Below are positions 15,792-23,864 of a DNA stretch of 48,472 nt, piece by piece. Where the stretch lies: the NCBI GenBank assembly GCA_947627725.1, contig CANQXE010000017.1, positions 1 through 48,472 of the forward strand, read 5' to 3'. The DNA is from an uncultured Clostridia bacterium. GTDB taxonomy: Bacteria > Bacillota > Clostridia > Oscillospirales > Acutalibacteraceae. The notes beneath the pieces were generated by a model. It worked only from the letters and a program-made list of their open reading frames with translations. It had not been told where the DNA came from and searched no databases. A program made the position numbers and the translations under genes. The stretch's first letter is position 1. Each line of letters opens with the position of its first letter.

Positions 15792-17165
15792 ATGACTAAA
15801 CTAACATTTATTGCAGATACTCATCATTACAGCAAAACCCTCGGCACAACAGGCAGGCAATATCATCTTCGTTCCGGCTCGGACCAGAAATGCCTTGCGG
15901 AAACGGGGGAAATCATTGACGCCGCGTTTGAGAAAATTGCCGTTTCCGATACAGATGCCGTGATGATTGCGGGCGATGTTACAAATGACGGCGAGATGGT
16001 GTCGCACCTCGAATTTCGTGAAAAGTTATATAAGCTCAGAGAAAAAAAAAGAATATATCTTATTACCGCGACGCACGACTGGTGCTGTGACCAAAATCCG
16101 AGACGTTTCAGCGGTAACACCGTAACGCACGATGTTGAGGTTATGAAAAGCGATATGCTCCCTGAATTTTACAGGGATTTCGGTCCGGGCGACGCAATAA
16201 GCAAATTTATTACCCATATAGGCACCTGCTCGTATGTTGCACAGCTCTCTGAAAACGTAAGACTTCTCGCGCTCAATGACGACAAGAATGAGGATAATCA
16301 CGCAGGCTTTACCGAAGAGCATTTTAAATGGATTGAAGAGCAGATAAAAAAAGCTCGGGAGGACAAATGCCTGATTATAGGAATGGAGCATCACCTTCTT
16401 ACCCCTCACATAAGTCCGCTGATTACAGGCGGAGGTGTTTGTGTCGCAAACAGGGAATACGTTGCCTCACGGCTCGCGGATGCTGGACTTCGCTATATGT
16501 TTGTCGGTCACTCGCATATTCAGAATACAACTGATTTTAAATCGGAAAAAGGAAATGTTATAACGGAGGTAAATGTCGGCTCACTTGTAGGTTATCCCGC
16601 GCCGATTGTAAATGTGACCGTAAATGACGATATGACGCTCAGCTATGAGGTGGAGCATCTTGAAACGTTTAACCTTAACGGAAACGAGATTGACGCTCAA
16701 AAATTTTTAAAAAACCATGCGCTTGCCTTAATTCACAGGCTTTTGTCCTCGCCGAACAGGCAGGAGCTTGCCGACAGACTGACAGCGCTCCAGCTAAACG
16801 GAAGGAAGCTCTCAAAATATTCGGGTGTAATTTTACCCCTTTTCAAATTTATAAGAACGGCAGACGTAGAAAAACTTTATAAAAAATTAAAGCATTTAGG
16901 TCTTGCAAGGAATATTGACAAATCGCTTGTCGAAAAATTTAAAAATAAAAAGCTGTTATCTTTTGCCGATGAGATTATGCTTTCTGTTTTTGACGGAAGT
17001 ATTCAAAAATACACCAGAGAAGATGATTATTATCGGCTTGTAATGTCCGTAGTTTCCATTCCAAGCAGGATTATGAAAAAGAATACCAATATGAAAAAAC
17101 TGATTTTTGCCATAGATTCTATCCTTACAGGCGGCAGATTTGATAATCGGAAAGCGACTATATGA
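15792..17165 (+). CDS. Calcineurin-like metallophosphoesterase
   Basis: The 457-residue protein holds the five blocks of the two-metal phosphoesterase fold: ADTHH (D9, H11), AGDVTNDGE, ATHDW in place of the usual GNHD, GMEHH and VGHSHIQ. After about residue 285 a 170-residue helical and basic C-terminal extension follows with no recognised domain. No signal peptide, so cytosolic. AGGAG lies before the ATG. It is in an operon with the HAD phosphatase. Substrate unknown; cyclic nucleotide, nucleotide or phospholipid-related esters are all possible. Confidence 0.87.
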   Translation: MTKLTFIADTHHYSKTLGTTGRQYHLRSGSDQKCLAETGEIIDAAFEKIAVSDTDAVMIAGDVTNDGEMVSHLEFREKLYKLREKKRIYLITATHDWCCDQNPRRFSGNTVTHDVEVMKSDMLPEFYRDFGPGDAISKFITHIGTCSYVAQLSENVRLLALNDDKNEDNHAGFTEEHFKWIEEQIKKAREDKCLIIGMEHHLLTPHISPLITGGGVCVANREYVASRLADAGLRYMFVGHSHIQNTTDFKSEKGNVITEVNVGSLVGYPAPIVNVTVNDDMTLSYEVEHLETFNLNGNEIDAQKFLKNHALALIHRLLSSPNRQELADRLTALQLNGRKLSKYSGVILPLFKFIRTADVEKLYKKLKHLGLARNIDKSLVEKFKNKKLLSFADEIMLSVFDGSIQKYTREDDYYRLVMSVVSIPSRIMKKNTNMKKLIFAIDSILTGGRFDNRKATI

Positions 17166-17190
17166 TTTTATAACTTGGACAAGATATCCT

Positions 17191-17306
17191 CGCCCCTAAG
17201 GCGGCAGGTTTCGTTATTGGAATCTGCAGGGAATACAATCCCCTAAAGATTCCCCAGCACGGCTGACGCCGCACCTTGCCACGTCGAATGACGGGACAAG
17301 TCCCGT
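17191..17306. ncRNA. GC-rich foldable element of unknown family (476-base gene-free gap)
   Basis: Within the AT-rich gap 17166-17641 these bases are GC-rich and highly self-complementary: GGCAGGT (17203-17209) with ACCTTGCC (17273-17280, one bulge) closes a junction containing GGAATCT/AGATTCC (17219-17225 with 17247-17253, topped by GGG/CCC) and CGGC/GCCG (17260-17271); ACGGGAC/GTCCCGT (17291-17306) follows. This could be a small RNA or a dispersed repeat; strand is not decided. The rest of the gap, to 17641, is AT-rich and shows no gene. Confidence 0.5.
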
Positions 17307-17641
17307 ATTGAATAAATTAATAAAAAGTACTAACAATATACTTGACAATTTTATTACAGTGTGTTACTCTTTTGTTACAAATTGCGTGTACCATATTTTG
17401 GCTAAAATTAAAAATTCAAATCACAAACCCAATATATTGTATATCAAACGACAAAAAACTGCTTTATTTACACAATTTAAAGTAATTACATTTTGGATAA
17501 AATATTATATATGTGATTTATTTTGGAATTATATTTTGCTATAATATGAATGTTTACGGAATACATATTTGATTATTAATTACAAACATTATTACTAAAG
17601 ATTATAGATAATCAAAAGCGCTTAAGAGAGGTGAACTGTAT

Positions 17642-18931
17642 TTGGAAAATTTTGTCATTAAAGGCGGCCATGAGCTTTTCGGTGAGGTAAATATAAGCGG
17701 CGCCAAGAATGCTGCTGTCGCAATTATTCCAGCATCTCTTCTTTGTGATGACGTAGTTCGTATAGAAAATATTCCTAATATCAGTGATGTAAGTCTTATC
17801 ATTCAGATTCTTGACCGTATGGGCGCAAAAATCAAAATGATAAATAACAATACAATTGAAATTGATTCACGTTCAGTAACTTGCCAGCCCGTGCCGTATG
17901 AGCTTGCGTCTCATTTCAGGGCAAGCTATTATCTTATCGGCATAATGCTCGGCAGATTTAAAAAGGCTGAGGTTGCTATGCCCGGCGGCTGTAACTTCGG
18001 CGTAAGACCTATTGACCAGCATGTCAAGGGCTTTGAAATGCTCGGTGCCAAGGTGGAAACAATTAACGGTATGGTCTGTGCAAATGCAGACAAGCTGGTG
18101 GGCGCGTCTATTTATATGGACGTTGTATCTGTCGGAGCGACGATGAATGTTATGCTTGCCGCTGTATTGGCAAGAGGTCTTACAATTATTGAAAATGCAG
18201 CTAAGGAGCCGCATATTGTTGATCTTGCTAACTTTTTAAACTCAATGGGAGCGGATGTCCGCGGCGCAGGTACGGACGTTATCAAAATACGCGGTGTTGA
18301 AAAGCTGCACGGCTGCACCTATTCAATTATTCCCGACCAGATTGAGGCGGGAACGTATATGGTAGCCGCTGCGACATGCGGCGGAGATGTTCTCGTTAAA
18401 AATGTTATTCCCAAGCATCTGGAGTCAATCAGCGCCAAGCTTGAAGAGGCAGGCGCGGAAATTATAGAGTACGATGACGCGGTACGTGTAACACGTTTTA
18501 AACCGCTTATGAGATGTAATGTTAAAACCATGCCGCATCCGGGCTTTCCGACAGATATGCAGCCGCAGATGGCTGTCCTCCTTTCAGTAGCAAAGGGTAC
18601 AAGCATTTTGTCCGAAAGCGTTTGGGACAACCGTTTTCAGTATGTCGGACAACTTCTCAGAATGGGTGCTGATATTCAGGTGGACGGTAAGATTGCCGTT
18701 ATTGAGGGAATTGAACATTTAACAGGCGTTAATGTTAAGGCTACAGACCTTCGCGCGGGAGCGGCAATGATTATTGCGGGTCTTGTTGCAAACGGTGAAA
18801 CGACGGTTGAGGATATCCAGTATATTGACCGCGGATATGAGGATGTGGTTGAAAAGTTCGGTATGCTCGGTGCCGATATCAAGCGTATTGAAATCAGCGA
18901 GGCGGACGCAGTAGCTGACGCAGCGGGTTAA
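17642..18931 (+). CDS. murA: UDP-N-acetylglucosamine 1-carboxyvinyltransferase
   Basis: Adds enolpyruvate from PEP to UDP-GlcNAc, the first committed step of peptidoglycan synthesis. K22 and N23 in NISGAKNAA, the catalytic and fosfomycin-reactive C117 in PGGCNFGVRPID, and the late motifs HPGFPTDMQPQ and DLRAGAA are all present. The 429 residues match the family. TTG start at 17642 after AGAGAGGTG. Many Firmicutes carry two copies; which this is cannot be told here. Ends in its own terminator, so it is probably monocistronic. Confidence 0.97.
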   Translation: MENFVIKGGHELFGEVNISGAKNAAVAIIPASLLCDDVVRIENIPNISDVSLIIQILDRMGAKIKMINNNTIEIDSRSVTCQPVPYELASHFRASYYLIGIMLGRFKKAEVAMPGGCNFGVRPIDQHVKGFEMLGAKVETINGMVCANADKLVGASIYMDVVSVGATMNVMLAAVLARGLTIIENAAKEPHIVDLANFLNSMGADVRGAGTDVIKIRGVEKLHGCTYSIIPDQIEAGTYMVAAATCGGDVLVKNVIPKHLESISAKLEEAGAEIIEYDDAVRVTRFKPLMRCNVKTMPHPGFPTDMQPQMAVLLSVAKGTSILSESVWDNRFQYVGQLLRMGADIQVDGKIAVIEGIEHLTGVNVKATDLRAGAAMIIAGLVANGETTVEDIQYIDRGYEDVVEKFGMLGADIKRIEISEADAVADAAG

Positions 18932-18940
18932 AAATAAAAG

Positions 18941-18965
18941 GCGTATCGCAACGATACGCTTTTTT
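18941..18965 (+). terminator. Terminator of murA
   Basis: GCGTATCG pairs exactly with CGATACGC around CAA, then six T. Confidence 0.92.
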
Positions 18966-18988
18966 GTTGGTGTTTATGGGAGATTGGT

Positions 18989-19777
18989 ATGTCAAAGGTT
19001 TGTCAGCTCTTTTCGGGCAGCAGCGGTAATTCAATATTAATATCTTCAAAAGGGCATAATTTTTTGGTTGATATAGGTATATCTGCAAAAAGGTGTGAAA
19101 ATGCGCTTTTGGATATAGGCGTTGACCCGGAGAGCATAGACGCCGTTTTTGTCACTCACGAGCATACAGACCACAGCAGCGGTGTGAGGGTGTTTGCCTC
19201 AAGGTATAATTTACCTGTATTTGCCGCTGAGTCCTGTATTGAAGATATGATGTATTCGGGAGTGCTTAATGAAAAGGTTAAGACAGAACCGATTGATTGC
19301 GGTACTGAGATAGGCGGTATAGAGGTTATGACCTTTAAACAGAGCCACGACAGCGTTGACTGCCTCGGGTACAGATTTAATTTACAGGACAGCAGGAGCG
19401 TTTCCGTCTGCACAGACACAGGATTCATAACGGACAGCGCAAGGGAGATTCTTAAAGGAACGGATTTGATTTTTATTGAGTCAAATCACGAAACCTCAAT
19501 GGTTGAAACCGGACCTTATCCTTACCATTTAAAGCGTAGAATATTGAGTGAGCACGGGCATCTTTCAAATTTTGCCTGCTCGGAGTACATAAAGGAGCTT
19601 GCGCAAAGCGGGACAACACGCTTTGTCCTCTCCCACCTGAGCAGAGAAAACAATATACCTCATATCGCAAGGCAGACGGCGCTGTCTGCTCTTAATGAAA
19701 TCGGCTTGACAGAGGACTCCGATTTCCGGCTTTTTGTATCTCCGCCTGAAAACGAAGGCAGGTGCATTTTGCTATGA
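18989..19777 (+). CDS. yycJ: YycJ/WalJ-type metallo-beta-lactamase-fold hydrolase
   Basis: A 262-residue MBL-fold protein with the metal site THEHTDH, preceded by FLVDIGISAKR, and with CTDTGF and the late VLSHLSREN. WalJ of the WalKR cluster is thought to be a nuclease linking replication and cell-wall control. Adjacent rlmH, overlapped by four bases (ATGA), is the usual partner of yycJ in Firmicutes and supports the call; the WalKR genes themselves are not here. The start follows GGGAGATTGGT. No signal peptide. Confidence 0.88.
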   Translation: MSKVCQLFSGSSGNSILISSKGHNFLVDIGISAKRCENALLDIGVDPESIDAVFVTHEHTDHSSGVRVFASRYNLPVFAAESCIEDMMYSGVLNEKVKTEPIDCGTEIGGIEVMTFKQSHDSVDCLGYRFNLQDSRSVSVCTDTGFITDSAREILKGTDLIFIESNHETSMVETGPYPYHLKRRILSEHGHLSNFACSEYIKELAQSGTTRFVLSHLSRENNIPHIARQTALSALNEIGLTEDSDFRLFVSPPENEGRCILL

Positions 19778-20253
19778 TAAATGTGACGGTAATTGCGGTC
19801 GGCAGGCTTAAAGAGAATTATCTGCGTGAGGGCTGCGGTGAATATATAAAACGTCTCGGTGCTTATGCAAAGGTCAGTGTTATTGAAATTAATGAGGAAA
19901 GATGCTCGGATAACCCATCAACCGGTGAAATACAAAGCGTTATAAAAAAAGAGGGAGAACGGATAATTAAAAAAATTCCAAAGGGTGCTGTTGTAATTCC
20001 CCTTTGTATTGAGGGTGCGGAATATGACAGTCGTGATTTTTCCGCTGTGATTGAAAAAATTTCACTTAATTGTTCTCATATATGCTTTGTGATAGGCGGT
20101 TCATACGGGCTTGACGACGGGGTTAAGTCGCTCGGTAAGATAAAGCTGTCCTTTGGTAAAATGACATTGCCCCATCAGCTTGCGAGAATGGTGCTTCTTG
20201 AGCAGATTTACCGTGCGTTTTCAATATCCAATAATTCAAAATATCATAAATGA
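19774..20253 (+). CDS. rlmH: 23S rRNA pseudouridine-1915 N3-methyltransferase
   Basis: A SPOUT enzyme that methylates pseudouridine 1915 in helix 69 of 23S rRNA, using 70S ribosomes. The 159-residue length, VTVIAVGRLKENYLREGCGEY at the start split across the first strand and helix, VIGGSYGLDDGVK and the C-terminal KMTLPHQLARMVLLEQIYRA are diagnostic. The ATG at 19774 overlaps the yycJ stop, so translation is coupled; the upstream in-frame ATG at 19762 is less likely. Confidence 0.97.
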   Translation: MINVTVIAVGRLKENYLREGCGEYIKRLGAYAKVSVIEINEERCSDNPSTGEIQSVIKKEGERIIKKIPKGAVVIPLCIEGAEYDSRDFSAVIEKISLNCSHICFVIGGSYGLDDGVKSLGKIKLSFGKMTLPHQLARMVLLEQIYRAFSISNNSKYHK

Positions 20254-20287
20254 AAAAGGCACAGCGTATAACACGCCGTGCCTTTTT
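20253..20287. terminator. Bidirectional terminator after rlmH
   Basis: AAAAAGGCAC and GCG pair with CGC and GTGCCTTTTT (one mismatch). It can serve rlmH and the facing YczE-like gene. Confidence 0.9.
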
Positions 20288-20366
20288 CATAAGGGGTAAA
20301 AATTTATGTGAAAACGTTGTTGGTATATATTAAAAGGTTGAGAAAAAATTTCAGCAACCTTGTTGA

Positions 20367-21200
20367 CTATTTTAAAAGACCGTAAGAATTTATTGCGGAA
20401 TTTCTTTCCGCTTTCAGTATATAAAGAGGCTTCGCATTTTTTACAATTGAGCCTTTTATCATAAAGAAAGCAACGTCCTTACTGATTTTTTCATAATCTA
20501 CATTAAATATTTTAGCTGATACGTATTTATTAAACGTGTTAATCAGCGGACCCATACAAAATGCCGTTATGATTGTACCTAATCCGATATTTTTAATTTC
20601 TGAAAGACTGCCGCTGAATATTGCCGTAAAACCGCCGCTGACAATTAAACCGATAAGGATTACCGTGAAATCGGTTATAACCCTAATCCATTTGTGCGCT
20701 ATCTTAGTTGAGCGGCTGAGCATAAATCCAAGCGCATCATACGGACCTACGCCGATATTGGCTGTAAAGAAGAGCGAGCAAGCAAAGCACAGAGTGATTA
20801 TACCCGCAATAAGAAGCGGTATTCTTATTTCTAATGTGTAGTGGTTTTTAACTGCGGGCTGAATTAATTTTTGAAAAAATTCGCAGGTGTATCCGCAGCC
20901 GACCATATTGAATACAGTTCCTACACCAACCAAGCCCCTGTGAGCTACGAGTATGACATAAAGCAGAATGACAGCGTTTATAATCATCTGATATGTACCG
21001 AAGCTGATGCCCAGTGTGCTTGCAATGTTCATATTCATTGAGGTGAAAGGATCAACACCAAAACCGGAAACAGAAAAAAGAGAAATACCAAAGCCCATTA
21101 CGATAATGCTGATAAAGGAGAGAACTATACGTTTAACCATATTGTGCTGGGCAAACATATCTTTAATATATCCGTAGGCTTCCGATTTCAAATTTTTCAT
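20367..21200 (-). CDS. YczE/YitT-family integral membrane protein
   Basis: A 277-residue protein with five to six membrane segments; the first contains the typical FISIIVMGFGISLFSVSGFG followed by VDPFTSMN, and a repeat of this pattern (LFFTANIGVGPYDALGFML) occurs mid-protein, as in the YczE/YyaS/YitT family. In these proteins the glycine/proline-rich GVDPF and GVGPYD elements lie at membrane ends. The function of the family is not settled (transport or membrane regulation). AGAGGTC precedes the ATG. It is monocistronic. Confidence 0.82.
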   Translation of the reverse strand: MKNLKSEAYGYIKDMFAQHNMVKRIVLSFISIIVMGFGISLFSVSGFGVDPFTSMNMNIASTLGISFGTYQMIINAVILLYVILVAHRGLVGVGTVFNMVGCGYTCEFFQKLIQPAVKNHYTLEIRIPLLIAGIITLCFACSLFFTANIGVGPYDALGFMLSRSTKIAHKWIRVITDFTVILIGLIVSGGFTAIFSGSLSEIKNIGLGTIITAFCMGPLINTFNKYVSAKIFNVDYEKISKDVAFFMIKGSIVKNAKPLYILKAERNSAINSYGLLK

Positions 21201-21347
21201 ATCTGACCTCTGCTTGTGTTTCTTTGCCTCTCTTTGTGTTCATTATATTCTTATGATTTAAAAAATCAAGTTATTTGTGCAACTTTCTCTGTATGTAACA
21301 CTTTGCACAAAATAATATTAAATATTTTATGCAAAATCAACAAAAAA

Positions 21348-21884
21348 TTACTCCATTTGCTTTCCAAGAAAGGCAGCTGCAACCTGAACAAGCTTTATGT
21401 CTGTTTCACTTGGAACGGAATTATTGTTTTCCTCAATAAGAGCTACCGCTCCGCTGACATCTCCGCCGTATATAATCGGGTACACAACATTTGCCTTTCT
21501 GTCAAAACCTTCAATAGCGTTCATGCTGGGTACCTGGTCTGTCGAAATATGGATTGCTCTGTTTTCCATAAGCTCCTCGAGGTTTTTCGTTACCCTGCGT
21601 TCAAGAATTTCTCTCTTGCTTATGCCTGACGCGGCAATAACATGGTCGTTATCCATAATTGCGATAGGAAGTCCGCCGTTTTTGTGAAGCACCTCCGCAT
21701 ACTGATTCGCGAAATTTGATAGCTCGCCTATGGGTGAATATTTTTTAAAAATAACCTCACCCTCGGCGTCTGTAAAAATCTCAAGCGGGTCGCCCTCCTT
21801 AATTCTGAAGGAACGTCTGATTTCCTTTGGAATTACTATTCTGCCAAGATCATCAATCCTTCTGACAATACCTGTTGCTTTCAT
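21348..21884 (-). CDS. spoVT: Stage V sporulation protein T (AbrB-type regulator)
   Basis: A transcription regulator that tunes forespore genes late in sporulation. The N-terminal swapped-hairpin AbrB domain (MKATGIVRRIDDLGRIVIPKEIRRSF split as residues 1-26, through about 50) is close to the B. subtilis form; residues 55-178 form the GAF-like dimer domain (IAIMDNDHVIAASG, SGAVALIEE). Length 178 aa is exact. GAGGAG precedes the ATG. It marks the host as a spore former. No sigma-G promoter could be picked out with confidence. Confidence 0.96.
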   Translation of the reverse strand: MKATGIVRRIDDLGRIVIPKEIRRSFRIKEGDPLEIFTDAEGEVIFKKYSPIGELSNFANQYAEVLHKNGGLPIAIMDNDHVIAASGISKREILERRVTKNLEELMENRAIHISTDQVPSMNAIEGFDRKANVVYPIIYGGDVSGAVALIEENNNSVPSETDIKLVQVAAAFLGKQME

Positions 21885-22106
21885 AATATCTACTCCTCAA
21901 ATAATGTAAATTTATCTGTAATATTTTGTACATATTCAAGTCGTATATACTAAATATAATTTGTGATTTTTTGGAAAACAAAATGATGTTTAATTTATTA
22001 AAACTGATGTTTTAATTATTGTAATTGATATAATAATCCCACATTTAAACGGGGGATAATAAAATTTAAAATTTACATTCAATACAAAATCTACTAAAGA
22101 ATATAT

Positions 22107-22135
22107 GAAAAAATGGTACTGATTATCAGTACCAT
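22107..22135 (-). terminator. Terminator of the YcxB-like gene
   Basis: ATGGTACTGA pairs exactly with TCAGTACCAT around TTA; T-run on the leftward strand. Confidence 0.88.
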
Positions 22136-22139
22136 TTAG

Positions 22140-22676
22140 TTATTTAAATATGTATTTTTTGTCTGCGAGCTTTGCCCTTAAATCTCCGATTTTTCCGCTG
22201 TCTATTGTTTCTTTATCAATGACGTAAGCACTGCGCCTGTTTATATAAATAAAAATATATTTATCAGTTTCAATTGTTTTTAATACATCACAGTAATTAA
22301 AGGTTGAGCTTTTGCTTTTTTGCCCATCCGGTGTAGTTGTTACCTCAGTAAAATTATAATCATTAAATACAAAAGAGTTCAGCCCGTCTTTATAATCTCC
22401 AAGCCCTTTGAGCATCTGTTTAGGAGTATAAAAGTACAGTAATACTATTAATGCTTCCAGAAACGGTAAAATAATCGCTAAAGCAATGACTGCTTTTCTT
22501 ATTGCTTCGCTTAATATATCAGCAAAAGCAAAATAGCAGGATAACAGCAATATTTCGTATATAGCCGCTAAAATGCCTTGAAAGACCATTCGGGAGTCTG
22601 TGTATGCGGCATGGGTCGCTTGAAACAATGCTTTACAAGCGGCTGCATTCATTGTTGAACTTGCTTTAATTTCCAT
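22140..22676 (-). CDS. YcxB-like membrane protein
   Basis: A 178-residue protein with two hydrophobic segments (about 35-55 and 60-83), followed by a soluble beta-rich tail with FNYCDVLKTIETDKYIFIYI and an aromatic RRSAYVIDKETI, the pattern of the YcxB-like C-terminal domain (a PH-like fold). The function is unknown. AGGAGC precedes the ATG. It starts 11 bases after the glycerophosphodiesterase stop and shares its promoter, so it may act at the membrane in the same process. Confidence 0.72.
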   Translation of the reverse strand: MEIKASSTMNAAACKALFQATHAAYTDSRMVFQGILAAIYEILLLSCYFAFADILSEAIRKAVIALAIILPFLEALIVLLYFYTPKQMLKGLGDYKDGLNSFVFNDYNFTEVTTTPDGQKSKSSTFNYCDVLKTIETDKYIFIYINRRSAYVIDKETIDSGKIGDLRAKLADKKYIFK

Positions 22677-22687
22677 AAAAATAGCTC

Positions 22688-23692
22688 CTACTTATTCATC
22701 ACGTCATATAATTTGTCGGGATAATCTGTCATAATGCAGTCTGCTCCGACCTCAATGAGGTATTCCATATCTTCCTCGTCATTTATTGTCCAGTACTGTA
22801 TTGCCATATTATGTTCGTGGGCATAGTTGATTACGGTTGCCGTTGCCATATTCAAGCCTAAATTCTGGAACGGAGAGCCGTACGGAAGCTGAAGCACCTT
22901 GCATGGCGGTTTGTATGTTTTGCTGTCGGTAAGTGCCGCCGACCAGAAATCGAGTACCTCGTCAATTCCCGTACTTCTCGTCATATCGGGATATTTCTCA
23001 TCAACGTATTCGCTTACTTCACCGTGAAATGTGCCGAATATAACTCTGTCAATAAGATTTTTTTCGACAAGAATCCGATGAAGAATATCGACGCCCTTTT
23101 TACCGAGCTCATCGCCGTTTTTAATTTCAATTATATATTTATAGTTGCCGACTGAGCCGAGATAATCAAGAACATCCTCGATTCTTAAAATCTTCAGGTC
23201 GTCGGGGACTTCGTTGTTTTCGAACTCGGCATACGGCGTTTCGCCCTGTTCGTTTTCAAATTTTGCCCCCATATTCAGTAACCTGAGCTCATCATATGTC
23301 TTGTCTTCGGGTCGGACATCTTTTTCTTTGAATACTTCCTCACTGTTTGAAGTTCTGTCAAGCGTATCATCGTGAAGCAGAACAAGCACATCGTCTTTTG
23401 TGATATGAAGGTCAAATTCAAAAACATCAACGGAAAAATCATCATTCTCGGCACAGTTCTTGAACGCCATCATAGTTTCCTCGGGGGCAATACCGCCTCC
23501 GCTCCTGTGACCTGAGATATCCGTGTCGGTCAATATATACGGATTATCTGTATCATAGGTTTCAATTTTATCGGGATTTGATTTATAAAATCCCTCGACA
23601 TTTAGAAATATTCCTAAAGCTGTAATAACTGCAACAGCAAATGCAAGTATTTTTACACCCTTTTTCTTTTTTGATTTGGTTTTTATTTCCAT
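22688..23692 (-). CDS. Membrane-anchored glycerophosphodiester phosphodiesterase
   Basis: Hydrolyses glycerophosphodiesters to glycerol-3-phosphate and an alcohol. A lysine-rich start and one hydrophobic segment (about 13-31) place the enzyme outside the membrane. The catalytic GDPD motifs are GHRSGGGIAPEET (His of the HR pair), FEFDLHITKDDVLVLLHDDT with the metal-binding ExD and catalytic His, and later IIEIKN. It ends in the usual QYWTINDEEDMEYLI and TDYPD. 334 aa. AAAGGGGTGAT precedes the ATG. First gene of an operon with the YcxB-like protein. Confidence 0.93.
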   Translation of the reverse strand: MEIKTKSKKKKGVKILAFAVAVITALGIFLNVEGFYKSNPDKIETYDTDNPYILTDTDISGHRSGGGIAPEETMMAFKNCAENDDFSVDVFEFDLHITKDDVLVLLHDDTLDRTSNSEEVFKEKDVRPEDKTYDELRLLNMGAKFENEQGETPYAEFENNEVPDDLKILRIEDVLDYLGSVGNYKYIIEIKNGDELGKKGVDILHRILVEKNLIDRVIFGTFHGEVSEYVDEKYPDMTRSTGIDEVLDFWSAALTDSKTYKPPCKVLQLPYGSPFQNLGLNMATATVINYAHEHNMAIQYWTINDEEDMEYLIEVGADCIMTDYPDKLYDVMNK

Positions 23693-23710
23693 AGAAAATC
23701 ACCCCTTTTA

Positions 23711-23739
23711 ATGTTAATATATAACAATTTAAAAGTCAA
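23711..23739 (-). promoter_or_regulatory. Promoter of the glycerophosphodiesterase operon
   Basis: Leftward TTGACT (23739-23734), 17 bases, TAACAT (23716-23711). Confidence 0.6.
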
Positions 23740-23781
23740 TCTACATTAAAGCGTAAATTGTAATAATTTTTCACTTTAGTA

Positions 23782-23840
23782 TTGACAATTGGAAAATAAA
23801 GGCTATAATTATATTAGCACTCAAAAAGTGAGAGTGCTAA
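23782..23840 (+). promoter_or_regulatory. htpG promoter with perfect CIRCE operator
   Basis: TTGACA (23782-23787), 16 bases, TATAAT (23804-23809), then TTAGCACTC-N9-GAGTGCTAA at 23814-23840, an exact match to the HrcA-binding CIRCE element placed over the transcription start. HrcA should repress htpG until heat shock. Confidence 0.96.
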
Positions 23841-23864
23841 TTTATGAAGTAAAGGATGATATTT

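Noticed and set aside
17308-17544. 78-codon open frame in the gap before murA
   Set aside because: AT-rich, no ribosome site, composition of random AT-rich DNA (Asn, Ile, Tyr, Lys), no family.
21885-22100. Regulatory RNA upstream of spoVT
   Set aside because: AT-rich with no stable pairing or recognisable promoter that I could support.
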